In this document: positions 27,218 to 36,322 of the stretch, one piece after another
Layout: each line of letters opens with the position of its first letter
Numbering within the stretch: the stretch's first letter is position 1
Translations under genes and position numbers: made by a program
Notes under the pieces: model-generated
What the model saw: the letters and a program-made list of their open reading frames with translations, nothing else
What the model was told of the DNA's origin: nothing
Database searches by the model: none
Assembly (NCBI GenBank): GCA_964421085.1
Contig: CAYQVO010000013.1
Span: 16,798 to 80,797 of the forward strand
Direction: 5' to 3'
Origin: CAYQVO01 sp964421085
GTDB lineage: Bacteria > Bdellovibrionota_C > UBA2361 > CAYQVO01
Length of the DNA stretch: 64,000 bases

Positions 27218-29351
27218 CTACTTCAAAAACACTTCCCTCCCGGGCTCGAAAGAAAATCTCAAAGCTCTCGGTATCACATGATTCCATTTCGGCGGAAGTT
27301 CAACCTCGTACTCTTTCCAGTTTCCATCGGAGGGAGGCAAAATCTTCCCGATAGAAAGCACTTTCCCGAATTCAAATATATCGAGTGCCGCAGGTTCTTC
27401 ACCGGGAGGAGCCATCAGAGACAGGCGAAGGGCGTCTTTATATGAAGGCGCCAGAAGCCAGAAGTCTTCGTCGATACGGTAAGTGCGATCTATTTCAAAG
27501 AGATAATTTCCTTCGCCCTGGAGTCTTCTGATATGCCGCCTCAAAGGCAGCTTCGTCGAAGTCCGGCACAAGCTCCGGCATGTATATAAGGAATCGAAGT
27601 CCGTGAATCTTCCGGATCGATTCAAGCGATTTTGCGTCAGGAAAGGACGCAACTTCACCGGGCAGTTCCCGCATGATTTTCGAACGGAGACCGCTGTAGC
27701 CATTGACGATATCAAGCCTGCTCCCGCGGGCCCAGAGCATGTACCGAACATTCAGCTTTGCGAAATCAGACCAGTGCCTGACGAACCGGCGGTCGCGGAG
27801 AGCTGTTGTCATCGGAAGCACGAGCAGAGGACTTTTCTGCCGGAGAGTGGAGAGTTCGTCGAATATTTCAGGCTTTCGGGGAAGAGGTTCGAGAGGATAT
27901 GTCCTGATATTATTTTCGACGAGCGCAAAGAGAGCGAGCAGTAGAATGATTTTCGGTGTAGAGCGCGGGTTTGCCGCTATCCGGGCAAGTCCTCCTCCGG
28001 CAAGCACGACGAGCGCAAAATGAAGGAGAACGCCGATTCTGCCTATCGCCCGTATGGAGTTGAATCCGGGGAAAAATGCGTGGAAGAAAGCATAGGGCGT
28101 AATGGAAGCGTCGCCTGCCTCGGGAAAACCAAGAGGACCGAAAGAGATAATGAACGCAGCGCAGGCTGCAAGAGCGAAGCTCGCGATAATGTCTCTTCTG
28201 GTGAAGTAACGAACATCGAGCTTTTCTTCGAGCTTTCCTGTGAAATACAGAAGGAGAAGTCCCGACAGCGCAAGAAACCACAGCGCAAGCGATCTCACGT
28301 ACTCTATTCCCGGGAACCTGAGAGCGGGGACCGAACAGAGGAGAATAAGAAGAAAAGAGAGGAGGACGGAGAGATACAGTCCCCTGAGAGGTTTTGCCTG
28401 AAAAAGTCTCGCAACCGCAGCGCCCGCAAGCAGGTATACGACAACGCCTGCAAAAAGGTGCGCCTCATCGTGCGTAAAAGAGGATGTTCCGCCGTAAAGA
28501 TGACTCCACCCGGATGCAGACACAAAAGAGGAGAGGGAAGCGGAGAAGTGATAGGCTTCAAAAAGGGCGCGGCCGCCAAAAGCTTCCCCGACATGTATGT
28601 AGGGAATTATGAAGGGAATTAAAGGAATGCTTCCGGCCAGGACTCCGGCGGCAAGAATTCCATAATCGCGCGCTTTCAGGCTGGACGGACGGAGAATTAC
28701 TGCGGAGGTCAAAAGCAGAAACGCAAGAAGACACGCAAAGACTGAGTAGTAAACCGAACACAGAAATGCAAGGCCGCCCGCAAGGCTCAAAAGCACGGCC
28801 CTCAGAAAGGAGGGAGCTTCAAGAAACCGGAAGACAAGAATCGCGGTGAACGGGAAAAAAAACGTGAACTGAAGCTGAGGATGTCCGGCATGAGCGGAGA
28901 CAACCGGACTTGTAAGGAAGATTAGTCCGGAAACAAGCGAAGGAGTGAAACTTGCGAAAAGCAGAAAAACCAGACGATAGCAGAAAAATCCCGCGAGAAA
29001 ATGGGCCGCAAGAAACAAGGAGTTCCAGACGACGGGGACAGCAGCCCCTGCTTTGAGAAACGGCCAGGCCAGCGCGGCTGGAAGAAGGAAATTGTCGCTC
29101 CAGGCAAGTGATTCTCCGTAAGGGTAAAACGCGGAAGTTGTAAACCAGGGGTTTGAGAAGAGATCGTCGATGGCCGACTGAATGAGCCATGCGTACAGAC
29201 CTGCGTCAGCTTCGCTTCCTCCGACCAGGTGCGTCGTGAAATTTTCAAAAACTCTCCACCGGAAAACGACGAGGACTGCCAGCAGCGCAAGTGACGCCAG
29301 CGCGTCCCTTTTGCGGTCCGGAGTCTCGAGTTTTAGAAAGATTTCCGCCAT
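27218..29351 (-). pseudogene. Multi-helix membrane protein (GT-C-like), frameshifted near the end
   Basis: The first 618 residues hold about 12 membrane helices. An N-terminal loop (SEADAGLYAWLIQSAIDDLF, then FYPYGESLAWSDN) is typical of a large group of GT-C-like membrane proteins that use lipid-linked sugars. The frame ends early at 27495. The adjacent frame continues with EGNYLFEIDRTYRIDEDFWL and some 85 more residues to 27218; deleting one base near 27525 joins them (TPG-EGNYLFEID). So the original protein had about 700 residues with a C-terminal beta-rich periplasmic domain. It may be a sequencing error or a genuine mutation. Substrate unknown. Confidence 0.7.
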
Positions 29352-29451
29352 TTGGGGATGCTAGCACGGGGGAGGACCCTCTCAAAATAATATTGATTCT
29401 CACCGGCATTCTGCCGATACCTTGGAATGAACAGCATTATGAGGAGACGGC

Positions 29452-30309
29452 ATGAGTACTGAAATCCCGGCAGGAGCGGAAGTTGAGATCCGCAATATGT
29501 CGAGAACAGAAGTTGATATCGCAATTGAATGGGCAAGGCAGGAAGGATGGAACCCGGGGATCTACGATGCTGAACCCTTCTTCGCAGCGGACCCGGAAGG
29601 CTTTTTCATAGCAACACACAATGGAACGCCAGTGGGGTGCATCTCTGCTGTCGCTTATGACGATCGCTTTGCTTTCGGCGGATTTTACATAGTCGATCCC
29701 GAATTCCGGGGCAAGGGCGTCGGAATGAAACTCTGGAAGCATGCTCTTGGATATCTCGGCTCCCGGACCATGGGTGGTGACGGGGTTATCGAGAGGCTGG
29801 ACGATTACGCGCGTGAAGGTTTTAGACTTGCGTACAGCAACGTGAGGTTCCAGGGCAAGGCTGCGCCCAAGCCTTTTGAGGAAGTGACCGAAGCTTCGAG
29901 CATTTCTTTTGCGAAGCTCCTTGCGTACGACAGAAAGCATTTCCCGGCGCAAAGAGAGGCGTTTCTCCGCGCATGGATCGAGCAGCCGGAGACGCTCGCA
30001 TACTGCGTACAGAAGGGCGATGTAATCACCGGTTTTGGGGTGATACGCAAATGCTTCGAAGGCTGGAAAGTCGGTCCTCTCTTTGCGGATCTTCCAGGGA
30101 CAGCTGAGAGGCTTCTTCGCGCTCTCACCGACCAGATCGCAGGCGAGACGATTTTTCTCGATGTTCCCGAGCCAAATGCTGCGGGGATGGCCATGGCCGC
30201 GCGCTGGCATATGAAACCTGTTTTCAAAACAGGCCGTATTTACAATGGTCCTGCGCCCGAACTTCCCCTTTCAAACATATTCAGTGTAACCTCTTTTGAG
30301 CTCGGCTGA
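29452..30309 (+). CDS. GNAT-family N-acetyltransferase with C-terminal second domain
   Basis: A 285-residue protein. Residues ~10-130 form a GNAT fold with the acetyl-CoA loop FYIVDPEFRGKGVGMKLW (R/Q-x-x-G-x-G/A). Residues ~140-280 form a second, shorter acetyltransferase-like domain (YCVQKGDVITGFGVIRKC, VGPLFAD), matching YitH/HolE-type proteins. ATG 29452 has a GAGGAG-type site about 10 bases upstream. The acceptor is unknown. It precedes the lipoprotein gene at 30342 by 32 bases. Confidence 0.85.
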   Translation: MSTEIPAGAEVEIRNMSRTEVDIAIEWARQEGWNPGIYDAEPFFAADPEGFFIATHNGTPVGCISAVAYDDRFAFGGFYIVDPEFRGKGVGMKLWKHALGYLGSRTMGGDGVIERLDDYAREGFRLAYSNVRFQGKAAPKPFEEVTEASSISFAKLLAYDRKHFPAQREAFLRAWIEQPETLAYCVQKGDVITGFGVIRKCFEGWKVGPLFADLPGTAERLLRALTDQIAGETIFLDVPEPNAAGMAMAARWHMKPVFKTGRIYNGPAPELPLSNIFSVTSFELG

Positions 30310-30341
30310 TAAGCCGGCGGCCTCAAGAGAGAAGCAATCCC

Positions 30342-32624
30342 GTGGAAATCCGCGCATTCATTCTGCTTGTCATAGTATTAATATGTTCGATGCTTTCACT
30401 GGCCGGCTGTGTTTTTTTCCCGGCTCTTCCGGGGAAAGTCACCCTCAGGGAGCGGCTCGCCGCGTTTCCTTTGTCACAACCGCCCATCGAAGCGCCCGTG
30501 AAGATTTACTTCGATGATTACCAGATCCCCTATGTGGAAACGGAGAATGACGACGATCTTTTTTTTGTCATGGGCGCAGTCCACGCTCATCTTCGTCTCG
30601 CGCAGATGGAAGTGATGCGGAGAATTTCCCAGGGACGATTGTCGGAGATGGCAGGACCCGTCACCACCGGTATTGATTACGGTCTTCGCATCCTGAATCT
30701 CGGGAAAGCTGCCGAAAGTATTCTTGCGGCAATGCCGGCCGAATCCAGGCGGTTTCTGGAACGTTTTGCGGAGGGGATTAACTTCTACACCGCCGGGATG
30801 GAGGAACTGCCCCATGACTTCAGGATCCTGGGTATTGAGCGTGAAGCCTGGTCGGCCCGGGACGTTGTCGTTCTGGCCCGCCTCTATACTGTCGAGGTTA
30901 ACTGGCTTCTGCTTTCCCAGATTCTTTCCTTCGGGGAAGACCCCGCGCTGAAAGAGGTTCTGGAGCGTCTGCTCGAGAAAGGCGGATCGCCGGTGACGGC
31001 GCAGACTCTTACAATGGGCGGAGTACTCGAGAGCAGCGCGAAATCCGGAAGCAATTCTTTCGTGATTTCGCCCCGCCTGAGCAGGACCGGCGGAGCTTTA
31101 ATGGTCAACGATCCTCATGTGGGGTTCTCCATCCCGAACCTGTGGATGATTGCCGGGTTTGAATCTCCGGGGATAAATTCCGTGGGACTTTTTTTTCCCG
31201 GTTTCCCTCTGCCTGTCATGGGACGGAACCGCAGGATATCCTGGGGCGGGACGAACGGGTGGGTGCTGACAAGCTCCATTTACGACGCGGGAGAGCTCGA
31301 TGTTACCTCGCGTGAAGAGATCATTAAACGGCGGTGGCTGCCGGATAAAAAGGTGACGATTCGGGAAACGAAGCTGGGTCCTATCATCACGGATGCGCCG
31401 TTGTTCGAAGACTATGATGGCCGGCCTCTTGTCCTGAAATGGGTCGGGCATGAAATATCGGACGAGTTCACCGCGTTTCTCCGGGTGAACAGAGCGGAGA
31501 ATTTCGACGAATTCCGGCAGGCATTCGAAAGCTACGCGGTATCTGGACAGAACTTCACGTTTGCCGATGTGGAAGGTCATATAGGCAAAGTACTTGCAGC
31601 CCGTGTTCCTGTGGGCGCTCTCGATAATCCGCGGGAGCTGGTGAAGGACCCTGGTGATCCGGGCTCGCAATGGAGAGGCTTTCTTACCACCATGGATCTT
31701 CCATTCACATACGATCCTGACTTGGGGTTTATCGCTTCGGCAAACGAGAGGCCTGAGGAAACAAAGCAGCCACTGGTGCTTTTCTCCAGTCCGAGGGATC
31801 GCTATGAGAGGTTAACTGAACTTCTGGGCGGGAAAAATAATTTTGGAGTACAGGACGCGGCTGAAATACAGATGGATGTGTTTTCGTCGACGGCAGTCCG
31901 TGTTCGCGATCACTTTCTACGGCATATGAAAGGGCGGGAACTGACTAGTCCCTTCTCTGAGGCTCTTCGCGACTGGGACGGCCGGTATGATACCGGCTCC
32001 CGGGGCGCCTGCGCCTTCGAGCTTCTGCAGGCGGAATTCATGGAGCGGTATTATCCGCGGCGGTACGGAAGAAAGATTGGCGCGTTTTTTCTGAAGTCAT
32101 TTCTTTCAGGAGGCTTCCTGGAGAAAGACCTTGAAGTTGCCGAGGACAAAGGAGAGCTGAGGAGAAAGTCCATGGAAGAGGCTTTTGATGCCGCCGAGAA
32201 ATCATTCGATCCCCGCCTGGTCTGGGGCGACATTCACACCATGGAACTGCGGCATTTCCTTTCACGAATCCCTCTTCTTGGATGGAGATACAGGCTCGAC
32301 TCTTTTCCGGTCGCCGGTTCGTCGCTCACCGTCATGAAAACTGCGCATCAAGTTTCCGCCGAACCTCATACGGCCACTTTTGGAGCAACTGCCCGGCATA
32401 TCAGCGATCTGTCCGGCATGGATGAAAACTTTTTTGTGCTGCTTGGCGGAGAGGATGGCCGGCTCGGAAGCAGTAATCTTCTGGACCAGGTTGATTTTTG
32501 GCGGAGTGGAAAGCTTATCAAAACGCCCCTCCGGAACGAGACCGCAGCGTCCCGGGCTGCGGCGACCGTGAGAATGCGTCCGGGAGCAGACAGCAGAGTG
32601 GAATTCAGCTTCGATGTCAGATAA
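30342..32624 (+). CDS. Penicillin-acylase-family lipoprotein
   Basis: A 760-residue N-terminal-nucleophile hydrolase starting at GTG. A lipoprotein signal is present: hydrophobic residues 5-20, then LAGC with Cys23, so the protein is probably anchored in the envelope. The likely autocleavage site is Gly236-Ser237-Asn238 in KSGSNSFVISP; Ser237 would become the catalytic N terminus of the beta chain. Supporting segments are AHLRLAQMEVMRRISQGRLSE in the alpha part, and NDPHVGFSIPNLWM and SWGGTNG in the beta part. Family members hydrolyse beta-lactam side chains or acyl-homoserine lactones; the substrate here is not known. It precedes proA by 8 bases. Confidence 0.9.
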   Translation: MEIRAFILLVIVLICSMLSLAGCVFFPALPGKVTLRERLAAFPLSQPPIEAPVKIYFDDYQIPYVETENDDDLFFVMGAVHAHLRLAQMEVMRRISQGRLSEMAGPVTTGIDYGLRILNLGKAAESILAAMPAESRRFLERFAEGINFYTAGMEELPHDFRILGIEREAWSARDVVVLARLYTVEVNWLLLSQILSFGEDPALKEVLERLLEKGGSPVTAQTLTMGGVLESSAKSGSNSFVISPRLSRTGGALMVNDPHVGFSIPNLWMIAGFESPGINSVGLFFPGFPLPVMGRNRRISWGGTNGWVLTSSIYDAGELDVTSREEIIKRRWLPDKKVTIRETKLGPIITDAPLFEDYDGRPLVLKWVGHEISDEFTAFLRVNRAENFDEFRQAFESYAVSGQNFTFADVEGHIGKVLAARVPVGALDNPRELVKDPGDPGSQWRGFLTTMDLPFTYDPDLGFIASANERPEETKQPLVLFSSPRDRYERLTELLGGKNNFGVQDAAEIQMDVFSSTAVRVRDHFLRHMKGRELTSPFSEALRDWDGRYDTGSRGACAFELLQAEFMERYYPRRYGRKIGAFFLKSFLSGGFLEKDLEVAEDKGELRRKSMEEAFDAAEKSFDPRLVWGDIHTMELRHFLSRIPLLGWRYRLDSFPVAGSSLTVMKTAHQVSAEPHTATFGATARHISDLSGMDENFFVLLGGEDGRLGSSNLLDQVDFWRSGKLIKTPLRNETAASRAAATVRMRPGADSRVEFSFDVR

Positions 32625-32632
32625 GGGTGCTT

Positions 32633-33877
32633 ATGAATACTGTGACTGAAATGGCTCAGGCAGCGAAGGATGCTGCTTCAACACTTTCCGCATCTTCAAC
32701 GTTTCAGCGAAATGACGCTATTACCCGGATGATAGAGGAATTCAAGAAAGGCAGGGATCAGCTCTTCGCAGTGAACCAGGAGGAGGTTGCTGCAGCGAGG
32801 AATGCGGGTCTGGATGCCCCAATGGTAAAGCGTCTCGAGATTTCGGAGAAAGTTTTTGCCTATATGCAGAAACGGCTGGAAGAAGTCGCGGCGCTGCCCG
32901 ATCCCCTCAATGTCGTCCTGGAGGGCCGCACGAATGAATCCGGACTCAAGGTCGAAAAGATTTCAGTACCTCTCGGGGTTATCGGAATTGTGTACGAGTC
33001 ACGCCCGAATGTGACTACGGATGCCGCTTCAGTCTGCCTGAAAAGCGGAAACGCAGTGATACTGCGCGGGGGCTCGGAGTGTCACCGGACCAATACGCTG
33101 CTTTCCGAATTGATGGGCCGGGCCGCAGAAAAAGCAGGTCTTCCGGGGACATCCGTTCAGATCGTTCCTACAACCGACCGTGCAGCGGTAGGAGAGCTTT
33201 TGAAAATGTCTGATTACATCGATGTCATCATTCCAAGAGGCGGAAGGTCGCTTATCGAGCGGGTCGTCGAAGAAAGCAGGATACCCGTAATCAAGCACTA
33301 TGAGGGAATATGCCACCTTTATATCGCCGAGGATGCGGATACTGAAATGTCAGTGGCAGTTTCCGTAAATTCGAAATGCGAGAGAGTCGAAGTCTGCAAT
33401 GCGCTTGAGACACTTCTTGTCGATGAAAAATGCGCGGCAGGAATTCTTCCCGCCCTGGCACAGGCCTTCGCGGAGAAGGGCGTCGAGCTCAGAGGCTGCG
33501 GGCGGGCGCGGGAAGCAGCGGCCATGGCTGAAGCAACTGAAGAAGACTGGCGGACGGAATATCTTGCGCCGGTTCTTTCGGTCCGTGTTGTGAGTGGAAT
33601 TGACGAAGCCATCAGGCACATCAGAATGTACGGTTCAGGCCACACTGATGGAATAATCACAAACTCGTTTTCTCTTGCGAGTCAGTTCGTAAAGTGTGTC
33701 GACTCTGCATCCGTCCTTGTAAACGCCTCAACGCGTCTCTCTGGAGGAGGAGAATACGGGATGGGAGCTGTCGTTGGAATAAGTACAGACAAGCTGCATG
33801 CGCGCGGTCCTGTCGGGCCTCGTGAGCTTACCTCTTACAAATGGGTTGCGTATGGTGCAGGTCACTTGAGGGGATGA
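32633..33877 (+). CDS. proA: Glutamate-5-semialdehyde dehydrogenase (gamma-glutamyl phosphate reductase)
   Basis: A 414-residue ProA from the ATG at 32633; a longer open frame upstream lies inside the preceding gene and is not conserved. It catalyses the second step of proline synthesis from glutamate. Seen are VPLGVIGIVYESRPNVT, the NAD(P)-binding part with LRGGSECHRTN, the active-site block CERVEVCNALETLLVDE near residue 252, and a normal C terminus (GPVGPRELTSYKWV). proB is not in the window. Confidence 0.96.
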   Translation: MNTVTEMAQAAKDAASTLSASSTFQRNDAITRMIEEFKKGRDQLFAVNQEEVAAARNAGLDAPMVKRLEISEKVFAYMQKRLEEVAALPDPLNVVLEGRTNESGLKVEKISVPLGVIGIVYESRPNVTTDAASVCLKSGNAVILRGGSECHRTNTLLSELMGRAAEKAGLPGTSVQIVPTTDRAAVGELLKMSDYIDVIIPRGGRSLIERVVEESRIPVIKHYEGICHLYIAEDADTEMSVAVSVNSKCERVEVCNALETLLVDEKCAAGILPALAQAFAEKGVELRGCGRAREAAAMAEATEEDWRTEYLAPVLSVRVVSGIDEAIRHIRMYGSGHTDGIITNSFSLASQFVKCVDSASVLVNASTRLSGGGEYGMGAVVGISTDKLHARGPVGPRELTSYKWVAYGAGHLRG

Positions 33878-33946
33878 TAAGCAGAAGAAAAGGCACGAAC
33901 AGGCCGCAGCTCGTCTGAATTTCTTATCCCTGCATTCCTGAAAAAT

Positions 33947-35191
33947 TCATCCCGAGGCGATGGTTCCCCGTTTTTTCAATAACTGGTAATACGAATAAAC
34001 AAAAAGTGCGCTGTAAATAAACGCCATAGCGAGAAGCAGGGGCGTTTTTGGCTTCTGCCAGGAGAGGCCAAACAGAAGGCCGACCGAGATAGATAGAAAA
34101 ACATTGAGAATTTGCTGATAGAATCCTTCTTTCGTCTTAAATCCGGAGTTTGCAATGATCATCAGGAAGGGAAAGAACTGAATCAGGATTTTGTAATCGT
34201 GGCTTGTGCCGGTAGCAAGGCTCATAACTGCAAAAGCAAGCCCGATAAGCGCAATCTCGGGAGAAGAGAAGAAATTTTCGTTTTGTGGGGGAACGTTCCT
34301 TCGGAGCTTCTGAACATAGAGCAGCACGGCAAAAAGGCAGTAGATACCGGCAATAACGCAGCTCATGACTGTCGCCGACTGCTGCGGCCAACCCATGCCC
34401 GCAAAAAAATTAGCCAGCGAATGATTTCCAGGCCATAAATATGGCGCGCCCTGCACCGTTTTGATTGATCTGACGAGGTGATTGACGCTGGTTTCTCCAA
34501 GGCAAAAAACGCCTGACAAAAGAACACCCGCTGCGACGAAAGGCATGAACCATCGCATTCTGCAGATCAGAGCAGGTAAAATCAGAACAGGATAAATTTT
34601 CAGGCTTGTGCCTATACCAAGTGCGATTCCTCCGGCGACCTGTCTATGTGACAATAATGCGCTCAGGCACAGGAGCAGTGCTGCAGCAGCAAGCGCATCG
34701 AAATTCCCCCTTTCGAGTGCAAATTGAACGGGATACGTCCCGTACAGTATTCCGGTAACAATCAAGGAAGAAACCACAGGGAAAGGCGCAGCCGATCCGG
34801 CACATTGAAGCGCTTTGACCGTAGTCCAGAAAACGGCTGCCAGAATAAGGAAAGTAAACAGGAAGTAGGCCGTTTTTTCAGAGAAAAAGGTCAGAGGAAG
34901 ATACGAAAGGGAGACAAACGGCGGATATACATTGTTTACAATCTTCTCATAGCCCTGAAGACCGTTCAGAATTGTCGACGAAGCCTGGTGGACAATTCTG
35001 AAATCCGCTCCCACGGGATTGAGAAGCGGAATTCCGAAAGTCTGAAAATAAGAATTGCCTTTTATCCGGACTAAATGATCTGAAACAACCTGCGTAATGA
35101 AAAAAACGGCAAAGTAAAAATATGAAGAAGGTGCAAAGCGACCTTTTCCCCTTACCGGCGTTTCGTTGAAGGAATCGGGAGTCTCAGCCAA
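33947..35191 (-). CDS. GT87-like (DUF2029) membrane glycosyltransferase
   Basis: A 414-residue protein with about ten membrane helices. The pattern ERGNFDALAAAALLLCLSA, then GIALGIGTSLKIYPVLILP, is characteristic of the GT87/DUF2029 family, which includes polyprenol-phosphomannose-dependent mannosyltransferases. VYPPFVSLSYLPLTFF near residue 90 also fits. It lies 2 bases downstream of the broken GT2 gene, so the two were one operon, perhaps for a lipid-linked glycan. Confidence 0.82.
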   Translation of the reverse strand: MAETPDSFNETPVRGKGRFAPSSYFYFAVFFITQVVSDHLVRIKGNSYFQTFGIPLLNPVGADFRIVHQASSTILNGLQGYEKIVNNVYPPFVSLSYLPLTFFSEKTAYFLFTFLILAAVFWTTVKALQCAGSAAPFPVVSSLIVTGILYGTYPVQFALERGNFDALAAAALLLCLSALLSHRQVAGGIALGIGTSLKIYPVLILPALICRMRWFMPFVAAGVLLSGVFCLGETSVNHLVRSIKTVQGAPYLWPGNHSLANFFAGMGWPQQSATVMSCVIAGIYCLFAVLLYVQKLRRNVPPQNENFFSSPEIALIGLAFAVMSLATGTSHDYKILIQFFPFLMIIANSGFKTKEGFYQQILNVFLSISVGLLFGLSWQKPKTPLLLAMAFIYSALFVYSYYQLLKKRGTIASG

Positions 35192-35193
35192 TT

Positions 35194-36180
35194 TCAGTTG
35201 CTCCGGCTTCTCGGGAATATCTTGACTGTTTTTTCTCTGTCAGCATTGCCGATGCGTATGCTTTCCTGAGCACTTGGATAGAAGGTCCTCAGTCCCGTCG
35301 CCCGGCTCTGGTTGAAAATAGCGAACAGCGGTGATGAGATGCCGGCGATCAGAATGCACAAAATCAACAGTACGCCGGCGATGAGGATCGCCGACGCTGA
35401 AGCATGAGAAAGAGAAAGGAACAGAAGGGCAGTAATGCAGCATGCAGACATGACTCCCGAGAAAATAATCGCTCGAACCGCAATCTTTTCAGAAAAAGGC
35501 AGGAGCATCCTGAACCCATGATTGACCAGGCTGAGGAAACTCATTTTACTCCTGCCGGAATACCGTTTGCCTCTTGGTATAGGCACATTCTGGACGTTTA
35601 ACGGCAGCCCGACGAAGGGTGAAGAATAGCAGAAATCAAAAAAGAGATGAAAAATCACTTTCTTCAGGAGGCAGCCTCTGTACGCTGCAAAATTACCGCT
35701 TCGTATTACTGTTCCCGTAAGCAGCCGGAAGAAATACTTGAAGAATATGTATGAAACTTTGAACGAAAAAGTCTCCAGCCTTTGAGTCCTCTGGGCAACT
35801 GCAACCCTGGAAAGATTTTCCGGATTGGCAATAAGAGGATCGAGCAGAAGCGAAATATCACGTGGATTGTCTTCTCCGTCGGAATCAAGTGTCACAACAA
35901 AATCAGTGTCGGCAATGCTATGAACCATTTTGCGGAGGGCAAAGACAATTGAACCCTGGCGGCCCAGATCATAGGGCGGCGTTATAATTGAAACGTCAGG
36001 GGATCCCTCGAATTGACGAACAGCCGGATCCTGGCCGGCGGAGTCGTCAATAAGAATTATTTCAAACTCAAAGTCTGCGTACCTGGTTTACGCTAAAGAG
36101 ACAATTTCTGAAGAAAGACGCTTAAACGCTTCGCAATAGTAAAAGCAGGGCGTGAATATCCATATCTTCCTGGTTTCCAT
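35194..36180 (-). pseudogene. GT2 family glycosyltransferase with an in-frame stop at codon 31
   Basis: Reading from ATG 36180, residues 1-30 (METRKIWIFTPCFYYCEAFK...) have the GT2 start pattern, then TAA at 36088-36090. The same frame continues open with FEFEIILIDDSAG, TLDSDGEDNPRDI (the DxD-like metal site) and two C-terminal membrane helices, ending at 35194. Overall it resembles polyprenyl-phosphate glycosyltransferases. A single base change (for example TAA from GAA) would restore about 328 residues. No good start follows the stop before Met at 35928, so as it stands the enzyme would lack its nucleotide-binding start. Confidence 0.75.
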
Positions 36181-36322
36181 GGCGAGACAGTACCATACCT
36201 CGCGAGGCACTGTATGCAAACGTGGGCTTTCCGCCAATAATAAATCGTATCAGCACCAGAATCTTCGGCCGGCCCTTTCCATCAAATCACCGCACCTGGG
36301 AAGAAAGCGCAACACAGTCACA

